Below, in pieces: positions 8,013 through 16,056 of a DNA stretch of 47,941 nt (within the stretch, counting starts at the first letter, position 1; each line of letters starts with the position of its first letter). Below the pieces are notes generated by a model that saw nothing but the letters and a program-made list of their open reading frames with translations, was not told the origin of the DNA and did no database searches. Both the position numbers and the translations under genes were made by a program. The stretch is from Octadecabacter sp. (GTDB lineage: Bacteria > Pseudomonadota > Alphaproteobacteria > Rhodobacterales > Rhodobacteraceae). The DNA is taken from the NCBI GenBank assembly GCA_017886375.1, contig JAGGNB010000175.1:1-47941 (forward strand), read 5' to 3'.

Positions 8013-9356
8013 ATGGCGTTATCGTTGGGACAAAAGGCGGGCTGGGGATTGGCGGACATGGGCGTTGTCGTCTTTGTCGTGGTCAAGCAGTTGTTGGTAT
8101 TCGCCTATCTGACGTCCGTGTTGGGTGTTCCGGTTGAAATCGCGGGATTGGCCACAACGGGTGTGTTGGTGTTTGATATGATCACCGATCCACTGGTCGG
8201 ATATTTAAGCGACAAGACCCACACGCGCTGGGGCCGTCGCGCGCCGTGGATGGTGGTTGGTGCCGTCGTCATGTGCGCGGGCATGGTGGGATTGTTTTCC
8301 GTCCCAAGCGGTCTGGTCGGTGTTGGCGCATTGCCGTGGGTATTGGGGTTCTTTGTGCTCGCGACATTGGGATTTACCATGGTGGCCATTCCGTATGGGG
8401 CAATGGCGGGCGAGATCACGCAGGATCCGGGCGAGCGGTCGGCGATGACCGCGTGGCGCATGGGGTTTGCGTCTGTCGGGATTTTGGTCGGTGGCGCGTT
8501 GGTGCCCGGGATTGCGGCGGGGTCGGGGTATGGCGCGGCGGCATTGGTCGTTTCGCCGCTGATCATCGGCGCGATTTGGCTGTCGGTGTTTGCGACGCGG
8601 CGCGCGCCGAGGGTCGCATTGCCGTCAAATGTCAGTGCGGCGCGAATGATATCACTGGTGTTTTCCAACCGCGCGTTTGTGACGTTGGCGGTGTTGTATG
8701 GCGTCATGACGCTGGCGATTGCCCTGATCACGGCCGGATTGCCCTTTGCGGCGATCTATTTGATTGTGGATTCGGGCGACACGTTGTTGTCTGGCGCCGC
8801 GTCTGTGTTGACGGTGCTTAGCCTGATGTTCGCAGCCTTTACGGTTGGATCGATCATCAGCCAAGCGGGGTGGGTCGCGGCATCTGCCCGATTGGGCAAG
8901 CTGGGGGCCTTGGTGCTTGGGTTGAGCCTGTATATCGTGCTGCTTTGCGGGCTTTATCTGGTACTGCCATCCAATAATGTGACGGCTGTGGCGGGCATGT
9001 TTGTGTTGGCAGGGATGACCAACGGGTCCTACCAGCAAATCCCATGGGCGATGTATCCCGACCTGATGGATGTGACACGCAGCGACAGTGGGGCTGCAAT
9101 CGAGGGCGCGTTTTCGGCGATTTGGCTGTTTGGCCAAAAGGCGGCGAATGCGTTTGCACCGCTGATTTTGGGCGCAATACTCGCCGTGTATGGCTGGGTT
9201 GAAACAACGCAAGGCGTGGCGGCGCAATCGGATGCGGCGCTGGGCGCTTTGGCTGTGGCGATAACATTGGTGCCCGCAGGCATTCTGGCACTGTCGATTG
9301 TGTTATTGCTGACCCTGTACCGGTCCCGCGCGAGAGAGGCATTTCATGTTACCTGA
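8013..9356 (+). CDS. MFS transporter, glycoside-pentoside-hexuronide:cation symporter type
   Basis: A 447-residue inner-membrane protein with 12 predicted helices. The GPH (MFS_2) hallmark after helix 2 is present: DMITDPLVGYLSDKTHTRWG, followed by RRAPWM, with D59 and P60. GPH members carry sugars or related solutes with H+ or Na+; relatives in this group are often of unknown substrate. I chose the ATG at 8013 because of the strong GGGAGGGG 4 bases upstream. A GTG start at 7968 would add 15 residues but has no ribosome-binding site. It overlaps the following hydrolase by 11 bases, so import of a substrate and its hydrolysis may be linked. Confidence 0.87.
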   Translation: MALSLGQKAGWGLADMGVVVFVVVKQLLVFAYLTSVLGVPVEIAGLATTGVLVFDMITDPLVGYLSDKTHTRWGRRAPWMVVGAVVMCAGMVGLFSVPSGLVGVGALPWVLGFFVLATLGFTMVAIPYGAMAGEITQDPGERSAMTAWRMGFASVGILVGGALVPGIAAGSGYGAAALVVSPLIIGAIWLSVFATRRAPRVALPSNVSAARMISLVFSNRAFVTLAVLYGVMTLAIALITAGLPFAAIYLIVDSGDTLLSGAASVLTVLSLMFAAFTVGSIISQAGWVAASARLGKLGALVLGLSLYIVLLCGLYLVLPSNNVTAVAGMFVLAGMTNGSYQQIPWAMYPDLMDVTRSDSGAAIEGAFSAIWLFGQKAANAFAPLILGAILAVYGWVETTQGVAAQSDAALGALAVAITLVPAGILALSIVLLLTLYRSRAREAFHVT

Positions 9357-10203
9357 CCTGACCGAAATAGAGACTTGGCTGGCGACGCGAGAGGCCGGTG
9401 TTCAAGGTCTGCGCGCAGGCTGTGCCAAGCAGATTGTCTGGGCGAACGGCGCAAGAAAGACGCCGATTGCAGTGGTCTATGTCCACGGGTTTTCGGCCAC
9501 AGGCGAAGAAGTGCGACCATTGCCGGATATGTTGGCCAAGGCGCTGGGTGCGAACTTGTATTTTGCGCGGTTGACGGGGCACGGGCAGGACGGGGCCGCC
9601 ATGGGGCGCGCGCGATTGCCCGACTGGGAGGCCGACGTGGCAGAGGCGTTGCAGATCGGTGCGGCCTTAGGCGATGAGGTTATCGTTATGGGCTGTTCCA
9701 CTGGCTGCACGTTGTTGACGACTGCATTGGCGCAGGGCGCGAGGGCCATGGGCATCGTGCATGTGTCACCAAATTATGGATTGCGGGACTGGTCAGTGCA
9801 GGCATTGTTACAGATGCCTTTTGTGCGGTCTTGGGGGCGATACGTGGCAGGCAAAGAGCAAACGTTTGAGGTGATTTCTGACGCCCATGCCGCGTTCTGG
9901 ACCGTAAAATATGACACCCGAGCTGTGTTCACGATGGCGGACGCGGTGCGTGCGGCATGGGCCAGCCCGATTGAACGCATCCACACGCCTGCCTATTTCG
10001 CCTTTGGCGAAACCGATCAGGTGGTCAGCCCTTTGAAGACGCGCAAAATGATGGCGCGTTGGGGTGGGGCTGTGCACGCAGATATCCTGGTTCAGGGGCC
10101 CCTTGATGATAAAATGGGCCACGTTATGGCGGGCGATGTGTTCAGCCCGAACCAGACCGCGCCACTGGCGCAGCGGATTATTGATTGGGCGCGAGATCTT
10201 TAG
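9346..10203 (+). CDS. alpha/beta hydrolase (esterase/lipase-like)
   Basis: A 285-residue alpha/beta hydrolase. The oxyanion strand is VVYVHGFSATGEE (H47, G48), the nucleophile elbow GCSTGC places the catalytic Ser at S118, the likely acid lies in FGETDQVVSP and the likely base in KMGHVMAG. The N-terminal TGEE after HGFSA recalls monoacylglycerol lipase and carboxylesterase relatives. No signal peptide. It starts 11 bases inside the MFS gene, so translation of the two is probably coupled and the transporter may supply or export its substrate. The specificity is unknown. Confidence 0.85.
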   Translation: MLPDLTEIETWLATREAGVQGLRAGCAKQIVWANGARKTPIAVVYVHGFSATGEEVRPLPDMLAKALGANLYFARLTGHGQDGAAMGRARLPDWEADVAEALQIGAALGDEVIVMGCSTGCTLLTTALAQGARAMGIVHVSPNYGLRDWSVQALLQMPFVRSWGRYVAGKEQTFEVISDAHAAFWTVKYDTRAVFTMADAVRAAWASPIERIHTPAYFAFGETDQVVSPLKTRKMMARWGGAVHADILVQGPLDDKMGHVMAGDVFSPNQTAPLAQRIIDWARDL

Positions 10204-10312
10204 AAGCGCGGAGGAGCGTAGTTTCGGGTTCGGCCCGAGATTGGGGTTGCGTCTGGGGCTGACGCATGAACAATCACCCCGAACAGGCAACCGGATAAAT
10301 TAGAAAGCACGC

Positions 10313-11023
10313 ATGGCAGAACCCCTCGTTTTATTGCCAGGTATGATGTGTGACGCGCGTGTCTGGGCGACCCAGTTGACGGTGCTGAGCTACCAACGCC
10401 CCGTGACGATTGCGCCTGTGTGCATGGGCGACCGGATTGAAGAAATTGCATCTGAACTGCTGTCGTCGTTGCCTACAAAATTTGCGCTGTGTGGTCATGG
10501 AATGGGCGGTGCGATCGCGCTTGAACTGGTCCGCCGTGCGCCGGAACGGGTCATTCGGCTGGCGTTGATCGGAACCAACCCACTGAGCGACACCCCGCAA
10601 GAGGCCGCAGATCGCGAACCGCGGATGATCGGCGCAAAATCTGGCCGGTTCGAGCCGATGTTGAAAAACGATATTTTGCCCCGTCATGTCGGGGGTGGGC
10701 CGCTTCGCGCCCATACGATCGGCGAAATGCAGGAAATGGCGATGTCATTGGGGGCGGATACCTATGTGCGCCAAGAACGCGCGATGCAGCGACGCCGTGA
10801 CCAGCAAAGCACCCTGCGCCGCATTACCCAGCCGACGTTGATTTTGGCGGGGGAAGACGACCAGATCGTACCGCTGAAACGGCAGGAATTTCTTGCGGAA
10901 CTGATCCCCTACGCCAAGTTCGGCGTGCTGCATGGCGTTGGCCACACGGTGATGCTGGAAGATCCCGAAGGCACGACCGAGGCGTTGTATACGTGGATGC
11001 GCCAGCCGTTGGTATTGCGCTGA
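10313..11023 (+). CDS. alpha/beta-hydrolase-fold protein lacking the catalytic serine
   Basis: A 236-residue alpha/beta-hydrolase-like protein. The strand LVLLPGMMCDARVW and the elbow region are clear, but the elbow reads CGHGMGG (60-66) where active relatives have G-H-S-M-G: the nucleophile position 63 is Gly (codon GGA). The acid (EDD, 181-183) and base (VGH, H211) positions are kept. So it is either a non-hydrolytic relative, as in some cofactor-free oxygenases or receptors of this fold, or it uses another residue. It lies 109 bases after the preceding hydrolase and is followed by a repeat element and a strong terminator. The reading frame is intact and of normal length. Confidence 0.8.
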   Translation: MAEPLVLLPGMMCDARVWATQLTVLSYQRPVTIAPVCMGDRIEEIASELLSSLPTKFALCGHGMGGAIALELVRRAPERVIRLALIGTNPLSDTPQEAADREPRMIGAKSGRFEPMLKNDILPRHVGGGPLRAHTIGEMQEMAMSLGADTYVRQERAMQRRRDQQSTLRRITQPTLILAGEDDQIVPLKRQEFLAELIPYAKFGVLHGVGHTVMLEDPEGTTEALYTWMRQPLVLR

Positions 11024-11040
11024 AGTATGGGTCGCTGAAA

Positions 11041-11080
11041 GAGGGGCTCTGCCCCGTCCTGCGGACTCCCCGGGATATTT
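11041..11080. repeat. GC-rich intergenic repeat element, copy B
   Basis: Starts gaggggctctgcccc, folds as ggggc-tct-gcccc, and ends gactccccgggatattt. It matches copy A (7850-7890) at both ends and in spacing, and lies 17 bases after the stop of the preceding gene. Confidence 0.75.
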
Positions 11081-11172
11081 TTGAAGCAATGACAGGTTTA
11101 AGATAGGGTTAACTTGCGCTTTGGTGCTGTTATTTTGAGCGCTGCGGGCGGTCAGGTCGGACAATCGCGCGT

Positions 11173-11204
11173 CGGCAGTCATCGTTATGACTGCCGATTT
11201 TTTT
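11173..11204 (+). terminator. strong intrinsic terminator
   Basis: cggcagtcat (11173-11182) and atgactgccg (11187-11196) form a perfect 10-bp stem with the loop cgtt, followed by attttttt. It ends plus-strand transcription from the hydrolase cluster before the convergent phaZ gene. Confidence 0.93.
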
Positions 11205-11288
11205 AGGTGGAGTTAATGGGCGATGTTGCGGCCCAATCTGCACGAACTGCGCCGCAAGTGCGAACCGACGAAAGGTCGACCCCGCTTA

Positions 11289-12695
11289 TTATTTCGCAGC
11301 TTTCTTTTTAGGTGCTTTGGTGTCCAACGGCACAACGTCTGCGGTCTTGCTGGCCAGTGGCGCAGATTTTTCCGGCGTCGCGGCGGCAGTCTTTACAGGT
11401 TTTGCTGTCGATTTTTCGACGTCAGCCAAGGCCAATGCTGGTTTTGCAGGCGCTTTGGCGGCGGCGTCTTCTGAATTGGCATCAATAAAGTCGAGCACCA
11501 ATGGCCGGATATTTTCACGCCAGCTTTTGCCAGCGAAGATGCCGTAGTGACCCGCGCCCGGTTCAAGGTGGGACGCCTTTTTGCTGTCGGGCAGGCCGGT
11601 CAGCAGATCAAGAGCGGCAAGGCACTGGCCCGGTGCGGAGATATCATCGTTTTCGCCTTCGACGATTTTCACGGCGACGGTGGTGATTTTGCCGATGTCT
11701 ACGGCGCGGCCATCTACGGTAAAGCTGTTGGTCGCGATTTCGCGGTCTTTGAAGATGCGCTGCACGGTGGACAGATAGAATTCCGCCGTCATGTCCATCA
11801 CCGAGAGATATTCGTCATAAAACGTGTTGTGCTTGTCATGTTCGGACGCTTCGCCGCTTGCGACGGCTGCGATCTGATTCTTGAACGCGTCAGAGTGGGT
11901 TTCGTTGTTCATGGAAATGAACGACGCCAATTGCAACAAGCCCGGATAGACCTTGCGCCCGACGCCTGCGTATTTAAAGCCGACGCGCTGGATCGCTGAT
12001 TGTTCAAGCTGGCCCATGGTCACGGTGCGACCAAAATCGGTGACTTCGGTGTGGTTGGCTTCTGGATCGACGGGACCGCCGATCAGGGTCATGGAACGCG
12101 GCTGTGCGGATGGATCGTCTTCGGCGAGGTAGGCGACAGCGGCCAAGGTCAACGGGACGGGCTGGCACACGGAGACGACGTGGGTGTCGGGCCCGAGTTC
12201 ACGCATGAAATCAACGAGGTAGAGCGTGTAATCTTCGACGTCAAATTTGCCTTCGGACACAGGAATGTCGCGGGCGTTGTGCCAATCGGTGACGTAGACT
12301 TCGCAGTCTGCCATCAACGAGATCACGGTTTTGCGCAGCAGCGTCGCGTAGTGGCCCGACATCGGCGCGACCAAAAGCACGCGGCGCTTGCGGGTTTTGC
12401 GGCCGGGAATGGCGAAATACAACAGATCGCCAAAGGGTTTGCTGACGACGGTCTGGATCTGCACGAGGTGGTCGCGGCCATCTTCGGAGAACGTCAAAAT
12501 GCCCCAGTCAGGTTTCATCACCATCCGCGCAAAGCTGCGTTCGGTCACTTCGCCCCAAGCGCGCAGCATTTCCATCGATGGATTTGGCCACATGGCAACT
12601 GCCGGAGAGGACCCTATGGCACGCGCTGTTGCGCCCAACCATTCGTTGGTGTTTCTAACCGTTTCCATCATGTCGTAAGATGCCATATACTTCAT
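11289..12695 (-). CDS. phaZ: intracellular polyhydroxyalkanoate depolymerase
   Basis: A 468-residue intracellular PHA depolymerase of the PhaZ1 type, which releases 3-hydroxyacids from storage granules. The start MKYMASYDMMETVRNTNEWL is typical; it has AAGGTGAG upstream and replaces a longer open frame reaching 12827. The lipase-like box carries Cys instead of Ser: VSVCQPVP, C177. The acid is D350 or D351 (GENDDIS) and the base H383 (GAGHYG), which matches the Cys-Asp-His triad described in Ralstonia eutropha. Residues from about 400 to the end are a low-complexity Ala/Lys/Pro tail ending KAPKKKAAK that is not part of the catalytic domain. Two stop codons in tandem end the gene. It is divergent from phaC across a PhaR-like site. 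Confidence 0.93.
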   Translation of the reverse strand: MKYMASYDMMETVRNTNEWLGATARAIGSSPAVAMWPNPSMEMLRAWGEVTERSFARMVMKPDWGILTFSEDGRDHLVQIQTVVSKPFGDLLYFAIPGRKTRKRRVLLVAPMSGHYATLLRKTVISLMADCEVYVTDWHNARDIPVSEGKFDVEDYTLYLVDFMRELGPDTHVVSVCQPVPLTLAAVAYLAEDDPSAQPRSMTLIGGPVDPEANHTEVTDFGRTVTMGQLEQSAIQRVGFKYAGVGRKVYPGLLQLASFISMNNETHSDAFKNQIAAVASGEASEHDKHNTFYDEYLSVMDMTAEFYLSTVQRIFKDREIATNSFTVDGRAVDIGKITTVAVKIVEGENDDISAPGQCLAALDLLTGLPDSKKASHLEPGAGHYGIFAGKSWRENIRPLVLDFIDANSEDAAAKAPAKPALALADVEKSTAKPVKTAAATPEKSAPLASKTADVVPLDTKAPKKKAAK

Positions 12696-12811
12696 TTGCT
12701 CACCTTCGGGCTTTGGTCGCTCGCTCATGTTGTGGCCAATTGACCTGTCATAAGCCGCGATATGTTCTGGCATTGACGATTCCACTGTCAAAACAGAGAG
12801 AAAGCCGTAAA

Positions 12812-12824
12812 TGCTGCAACTGCA
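12812..12824. promoter_or_regulatory. PhaR-like operator between phaZ and phaC
   Basis: tgctgcaactgca, a TGC-TGC-N2-TGCA element of the same kind as those before phaP and phaR. It lies 22 bases before the phaC start codon, so bound PhaR would block phaC and possibly phaZ. Inferred from sequence likeness to the known TGC-rich PhaR sites. Confidence 0.55.
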
Positions 12825-12845
12825 CAATAAGAAGGCGACTGTGAT

Positions 12846-14669
12846 ATGACAACAGACGATTCAACAAACAGTGAATCCACCGAATCCAGTGCGCCCCAGT
12901 CAGCAGCATTGCCGAAGCTAGAAAAAAATATGAAGCGTATTCAGGAGCTTACACAGCGACTGATGGGGGCCATGTCGAACAAGCGTGAGGTGCCGCAGGA
13001 CTTGCAGGGCCCCGCGCCGGAGCTTTACACCAAGGCCGGTAAGGTCGCGTTTCAGGAAATGATACAGAATCCTTCTAAAATCATCGAACAGCAGATCGGA
13101 TATTGGGGCAAAACGTTTCAGCACTATGTCGATGCCCAGCAAGCGTTCAGCAAAGGTAATCTTGCAGCGCCCGTCGATGACACACCTACGGATCGACGGT
13201 TCGCCAACCCGCTGTGGCAATCGCACCCGTATTTTAACTTTCTCAAGCAGCAATACATGCTGAACGCGCAAGCCGTGGACAAAGCTGTGAGCGAAATGGA
13301 GGGGCTGGATCAGTCGGAAAAGAGCCGTTTGGAATTCTTCAGCCATCAGATCGTTGATATGCTGAGCCCGACAAATTTTCTGGCCACCAACCCCGATGCG
13401 CTGACCAAAGCTGTTGAAACCGAAGGTGACAGTCTTGTGCGGGGTCTGGAAAACATGATTGCCGACCTAGAAGCCAACGACGGTGAACTGGTCGTGTCAT
13501 TGGCCGATAAGAAGGCGTTCACGGTGGGTGAAAACCTTGCGACGACACCGGGTGAGGTGGTTTTCCGCAACCATATGTTTGAGCTGATCCAATATGCGCC
13601 GAGCACCGAAAAGGTTCATGCGACGCCGCTGATCATTTTTCCACCGTGGATCAACAAGTTTTACATTCTTGATCTGAAAGACCAAAATTCGCTGATCAAA
13701 TGGATCGTCGATCAGGGGTTCACGCTGTTTGTGGTGTCTTGGGCCAATGCCGATGAAACCTTCCGTGACATCGGGATGACGGATTATGTCGAAGACGGAT
13801 ATCTTACGGCGTTTGAAACCGTGCGCGAGATTTGCGACGTTGAGAAGGTCAATGCGGTGGGCTATTGCATCGCGGGCACAACGCTGTCGATGACGCTGAC
13901 CGTGATGAAAGAGCGTGGCATTGAGTATGTCAATTCCGCCACCTTGTTCACCACCCTGACCGATTTTTCCGAACGCGGAGAGGTTGGCGTCTTTTTGAAC
14001 GACGATTTCGTCGACGGGATAGAAGCCGAGGTTATGCAGGCCGGTTTTCTTGACAGCTATTTCATGAGCCGGACGTTCAGCTATTTGCGGTCAAACGATT
14101 TGATCTATCAGCCTGCTATTCGCAGCTACATGCTGGGCGAAGCACCGCCCGCGTTTGATCTGCTGTATTGGAATGGCGATGGCACGAACCTTCCGGGGAA
14201 GATGGCGATCGAATATCTGCGCGGCCTGTGTCAGGACGATAAGTTCGCAACCAGCGGCTTTGATGTGGCGGGCATATCCGCCAAGATTGTGGATGTTGAG
14301 GTCCCGATCTGTGCGATTGCGTGTGAAAGCGATCACATTGCCGCATGGAAATCATCGTTCCGCGGCGTGCAGCAGATGGGATCAAAGGATAAGACATTCA
14401 TCCTGTCCGGTTCCGGCCACATCGCGGGCATTGTGAACCCGCCATCCAAGAAGAAGTACGGCTATTGGACGAATGCCGACCTGTCGCTCAGCCCTGAAGA
14501 CTGGGAGGCGGGCGCGCAGCAACACGAGGGATCGTGGTGGCCGATGTGGGGCGACTGGTTGGCCAAGAAGTCAGGCAAGAAGATTGATGCCCGCACACCT
14601 GGATCGGCGACTCACCCGCCGCTGACACCGGCCCCCGGGACCTATGTTTTACGCGCCAAGGTGGCATGA
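12846..14669 (+). CDS. phaC: class I polyhydroxyalkanoate synthase
   Basis: A 607-residue class I PHA synthase that polymerises (R)-3-hydroxyacyl-CoA on the granule surface. The lipase-like box is GYCIAGT with the nucleophile C341; the acid is D496 (CESDHIA) and the base H525 (SGHIAGI). The conserved PPWINKFYILDL segment and the W-rich C-terminus (GSWWPMWGDWL) are present. The N-terminal 100 residues are variable and charged, as usual. AAGAAGG precedes the ATG by 10 bases. It is divergent from phaZ and followed by phaP and phaR. The box has Ala where many members have Gly (GYCIGGT), a common variant in alphaproteobacteria. Confidence 0.96.
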   Translation: MTTDDSTNSESTESSAPQSAALPKLEKNMKRIQELTQRLMGAMSNKREVPQDLQGPAPELYTKAGKVAFQEMIQNPSKIIEQQIGYWGKTFQHYVDAQQAFSKGNLAAPVDDTPTDRRFANPLWQSHPYFNFLKQQYMLNAQAVDKAVSEMEGLDQSEKSRLEFFSHQIVDMLSPTNFLATNPDALTKAVETEGDSLVRGLENMIADLEANDGELVVSLADKKAFTVGENLATTPGEVVFRNHMFELIQYAPSTEKVHATPLIIFPPWINKFYILDLKDQNSLIKWIVDQGFTLFVVSWANADETFRDIGMTDYVEDGYLTAFETVREICDVEKVNAVGYCIAGTTLSMTLTVMKERGIEYVNSATLFTTLTDFSERGEVGVFLNDDFVDGIEAEVMQAGFLDSYFMSRTFSYLRSNDLIYQPAIRSYMLGEAPPAFDLLYWNGDGTNLPGKMAIEYLRGLCQDDKFATSGFDVAGISAKIVDVEVPICAIACESDHIAAWKSSFRGVQQMGSKDKTFILSGSGHIAGIVNPPSKKKYGYWTNADLSLSPEDWEAGAQQHEGSWWPMWGDWLAKKSGKKIDARTPGSATHPPLTPAPGTYVLRAKVA

Positions 14670-14691
14670 AATCGGCTATTTTTAGCCGATT
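14670..14691 (+). terminator. hairpin after phaC, weak or no terminator
   Basis: aatcggcta-tttt-tagccgatt, a perfect 9-bp stem starting at the base after the phaC stop. The T-run is in the loop rather than after the stem, so it may protect the 3' end or attenuate read-through into phaP rather than terminate fully. Confidence 0.5.
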
Positions 14692-14764
14692 GCAATCACA
14701 GGCTGTTGGATTGAGCGTAGGAAATACTGTGTTTTCTTAGGCTTAAGCCGCGATCCGATTTTTT

Positions 14765-14807
14765 ATGCTGCAGTGCAGAATAAACTTGAAATGCTGCGCT
14801 GCAGCAT
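14765..14807. promoter_or_regulatory. two PhaR-like operators before phaP
   Basis: atgctgcagtgcag (14765-14778) and atgctgcgctgcagcat (14791-14807), 26 bases apart start to start and both rich in TGC/GCA. They match the repeats that PhaR of Paracoccus denitrificans is known to bind before phaP. They lie 64-106 bases before the phasin start, where bound PhaR would block the promoter until granules titrate it away. Confidence 0.75.
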
Positions 14808-14870
14808 GTAGGTAGGGTGCAGAAAAGAAACGTCGGAATGTTCCGGCACCAATATTTAAGGAGCACCAAA

Positions 14871-15320
14871 ATGGCTGCTAAGACACAAGATTTCACCGCT
14901 GTCATGAAAGACATGATGGGTTCGTTCCCAGTAGACACAAAAGCAATGGACGACGCGATCAAAACGCAGTCTTCGTTGAACGAAAAACTGTCCGCTGTTT
15001 CCTTGACTGCTGCGCAGAAATCCACTGACCTGTCCGCGAAATGGGCACAGGACACGCTGACAAAAATGACAGCGCTTTCCACTGCTAAAGCAGAGCCAGC
15101 TGACTACGCGAAATCCGTATCCGACTTTGCAACTGCGTCTGCTGAAGCGGCTGCTGAGCACATGGCGTCTTTCGCTGAAATCGCTAAGTCCGTTCAGACA
15201 GAAGCGCTGGAATTGATGATGGCTGCAGGCAAAGACATGGGCGAAGACATCTCTGCTGCTGCGAAAAAAGCAACTGATGACGTGGCTGCTGCTACTAAGA
15301 AAGCCACGACTGCAAAGTAA
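14871..15320 (+). CDS. phaP: phasin, PHA granule-associated protein
   Basis: A 149-residue helical, Ala/Lys/Ser-rich protein of the Phasin_2 type that coats PHA granules. It has no aromatic core and ends in an Ala/Lys tail (AAAKKATDDVAAATKKATTAK region). The ATG at 14871 was chosen for AAGGAG 7 bases upstream and the family-like start MAAKTQDFTAVMKDMM; a start 54 bases earlier has no such site. It is preceded by two PhaR-like operators and followed by a strong terminator, so it forms a single-gene unit that can be expressed at high level. Confidence 0.9.
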   Translation: MAAKTQDFTAVMKDMMGSFPVDTKAMDDAIKTQSSLNEKLSAVSLTAAQKSTDLSAKWAQDTLTKMTALSTAKAEPADYAKSVSDFATASAEAAAEHMASFAEIAKSVQTEALELMMAAGKDMGEDISAAAKKATDDVAAATKKATTAK

Positions 15321-15374
15321 TGGTCCGAAAATAGATACGCGCTTTCTCCTCCCGAAGCGCGACGTCTTTTCGAA

Positions 15375-15409
15375 GGGCGTGCTGTTCCTCCCGACAGCAC
15401 GCCCTTTTC
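15375..15409 (+). terminator. intrinsic terminator of phaP
   Basis: gggcgtgctgt (15375-15385) and acagcacgccc (15394-15404) form a perfect 11-bp stem with an 8-base loop, followed by tttt. It separates phaP from phaR. Confidence 0.93.
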
Positions 15410-15412
15410 ATT

Positions 15413-15446
15413 TGCTGCGTTGCAGCCTAGGCTTCTCTGCACTGCA
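15413..15446. promoter_or_regulatory. two PhaR-like operators before phaR
   Basis: tgctgcgttgcagc (15413-15426) and tgcactgca (15438-15446), directly after the phaP terminator and 24 bases before the phaR start codon. They indicate autoregulation of phaR, as known for the family. Confidence 0.65.
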
Positions 15447-15469
15447 ACATACCCTCGGGAGGGAACGAG

Positions 15470-16012
15470 TTGGCCAACGCATCACAACCACTGCTGATCA
15501 AACGCTACGCAAGCCGTCGCTTGTACAACACCGAGACCAGCGATTACGTCACCTTGGAAGACATCGCGACCTTCATTCGGGATGGCCGTGAGGTGCAGAT
15601 TATTGACCTGAAATCAGGCGATGACCTGACGCGGCAATATCTTTTGCAGATCATCGCTGAACACGAAAGCCGTGGCGAAAGCGTGCTTCCGGTGGATGTG
15701 CTGACCGATCTGGTGCGATCCTACACATCACAATCCATGTCCGTCGTGCCGCAGTTTTTAGCGCAGTCGTTTGACATGCTGCGGGATCGGCAATCCAAGA
15801 TTATGGGTGATATCGGATCGACAAATCCATTGGCAAAGATGCCAGGGTTTGAGGCCATGCAAGCGCAGCAAAAGGCGTTCATGAAGGCATTCACCGGCGG
15901 TATCATCCCCAGTGCGCTAACAGACGAACCCGCTGCCAAGGACAACGACCTGAGCGAGATTAAGGCCGAGCTTGAAGCACTACAGAAAAAGCTGTCCAAA
16001 CTCGGCAAGTGA
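15470..16012 (+). CDS. phaR: PHA accumulation regulator PhaR
   Basis: A 180-residue regulator with the PHB/PHA accumulation DNA-binding domain at residues 8-70 (IKRYASRRLYNTETSDYVTL, then ATFIRDG and QIIDLKSGDDLT) and the second PHB_acc domain at about 75-115 (LPVDVLTDLVRSYTSQSM). The last 30 residues are a Lys/Glu coiled-coil-like helix. PhaR binds both granules and TGC-rich operators and represses phaP and itself until granules form. The start is TTG at 15470 with GGAGGG about 8 bases upstream; no ATG fits. It is the last gene of the PHA locus and convergent with the aminotransferase. Confidence 0.93.
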   Translation: MANASQPLLIKRYASRRLYNTETSDYVTLEDIATFIRDGREVQIIDLKSGDDLTRQYLLQIIAEHESRGESVLPVDVLTDLVRSYTSQSMSVVPQFLAQSFDMLRDRQSKIMGDIGSTNPLAKMPGFEAMQAQQKAFMKAFTGGIIPSALTDEPAAKDNDLSEIKAELEALQKKLSKLGK

Positions 16013-16056
16013 GACCGATCATCTGGCACTGGGCCGCGCGGTCGTGCGCGTTGGCC

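Noticed and set aside
11216-11311. 31-residue plus-strand ORF starting MGDVAAQSARTAPQVRTDER
   Set aside because: It has a fair ribosome-binding site (AGGTGGAG) but lies just after a strong terminator and ends inside the tail of phaZ on the other strand; no promoter is visible.
12696-12827. N-terminal extension of phaZ up to 12827
   Set aside because: The added residues (MCSCSIYGFLSVLTVESSMP and following) are unlike relatives and would run over the PhaR-like site; the start at 12695 has a good ribosome-binding site.
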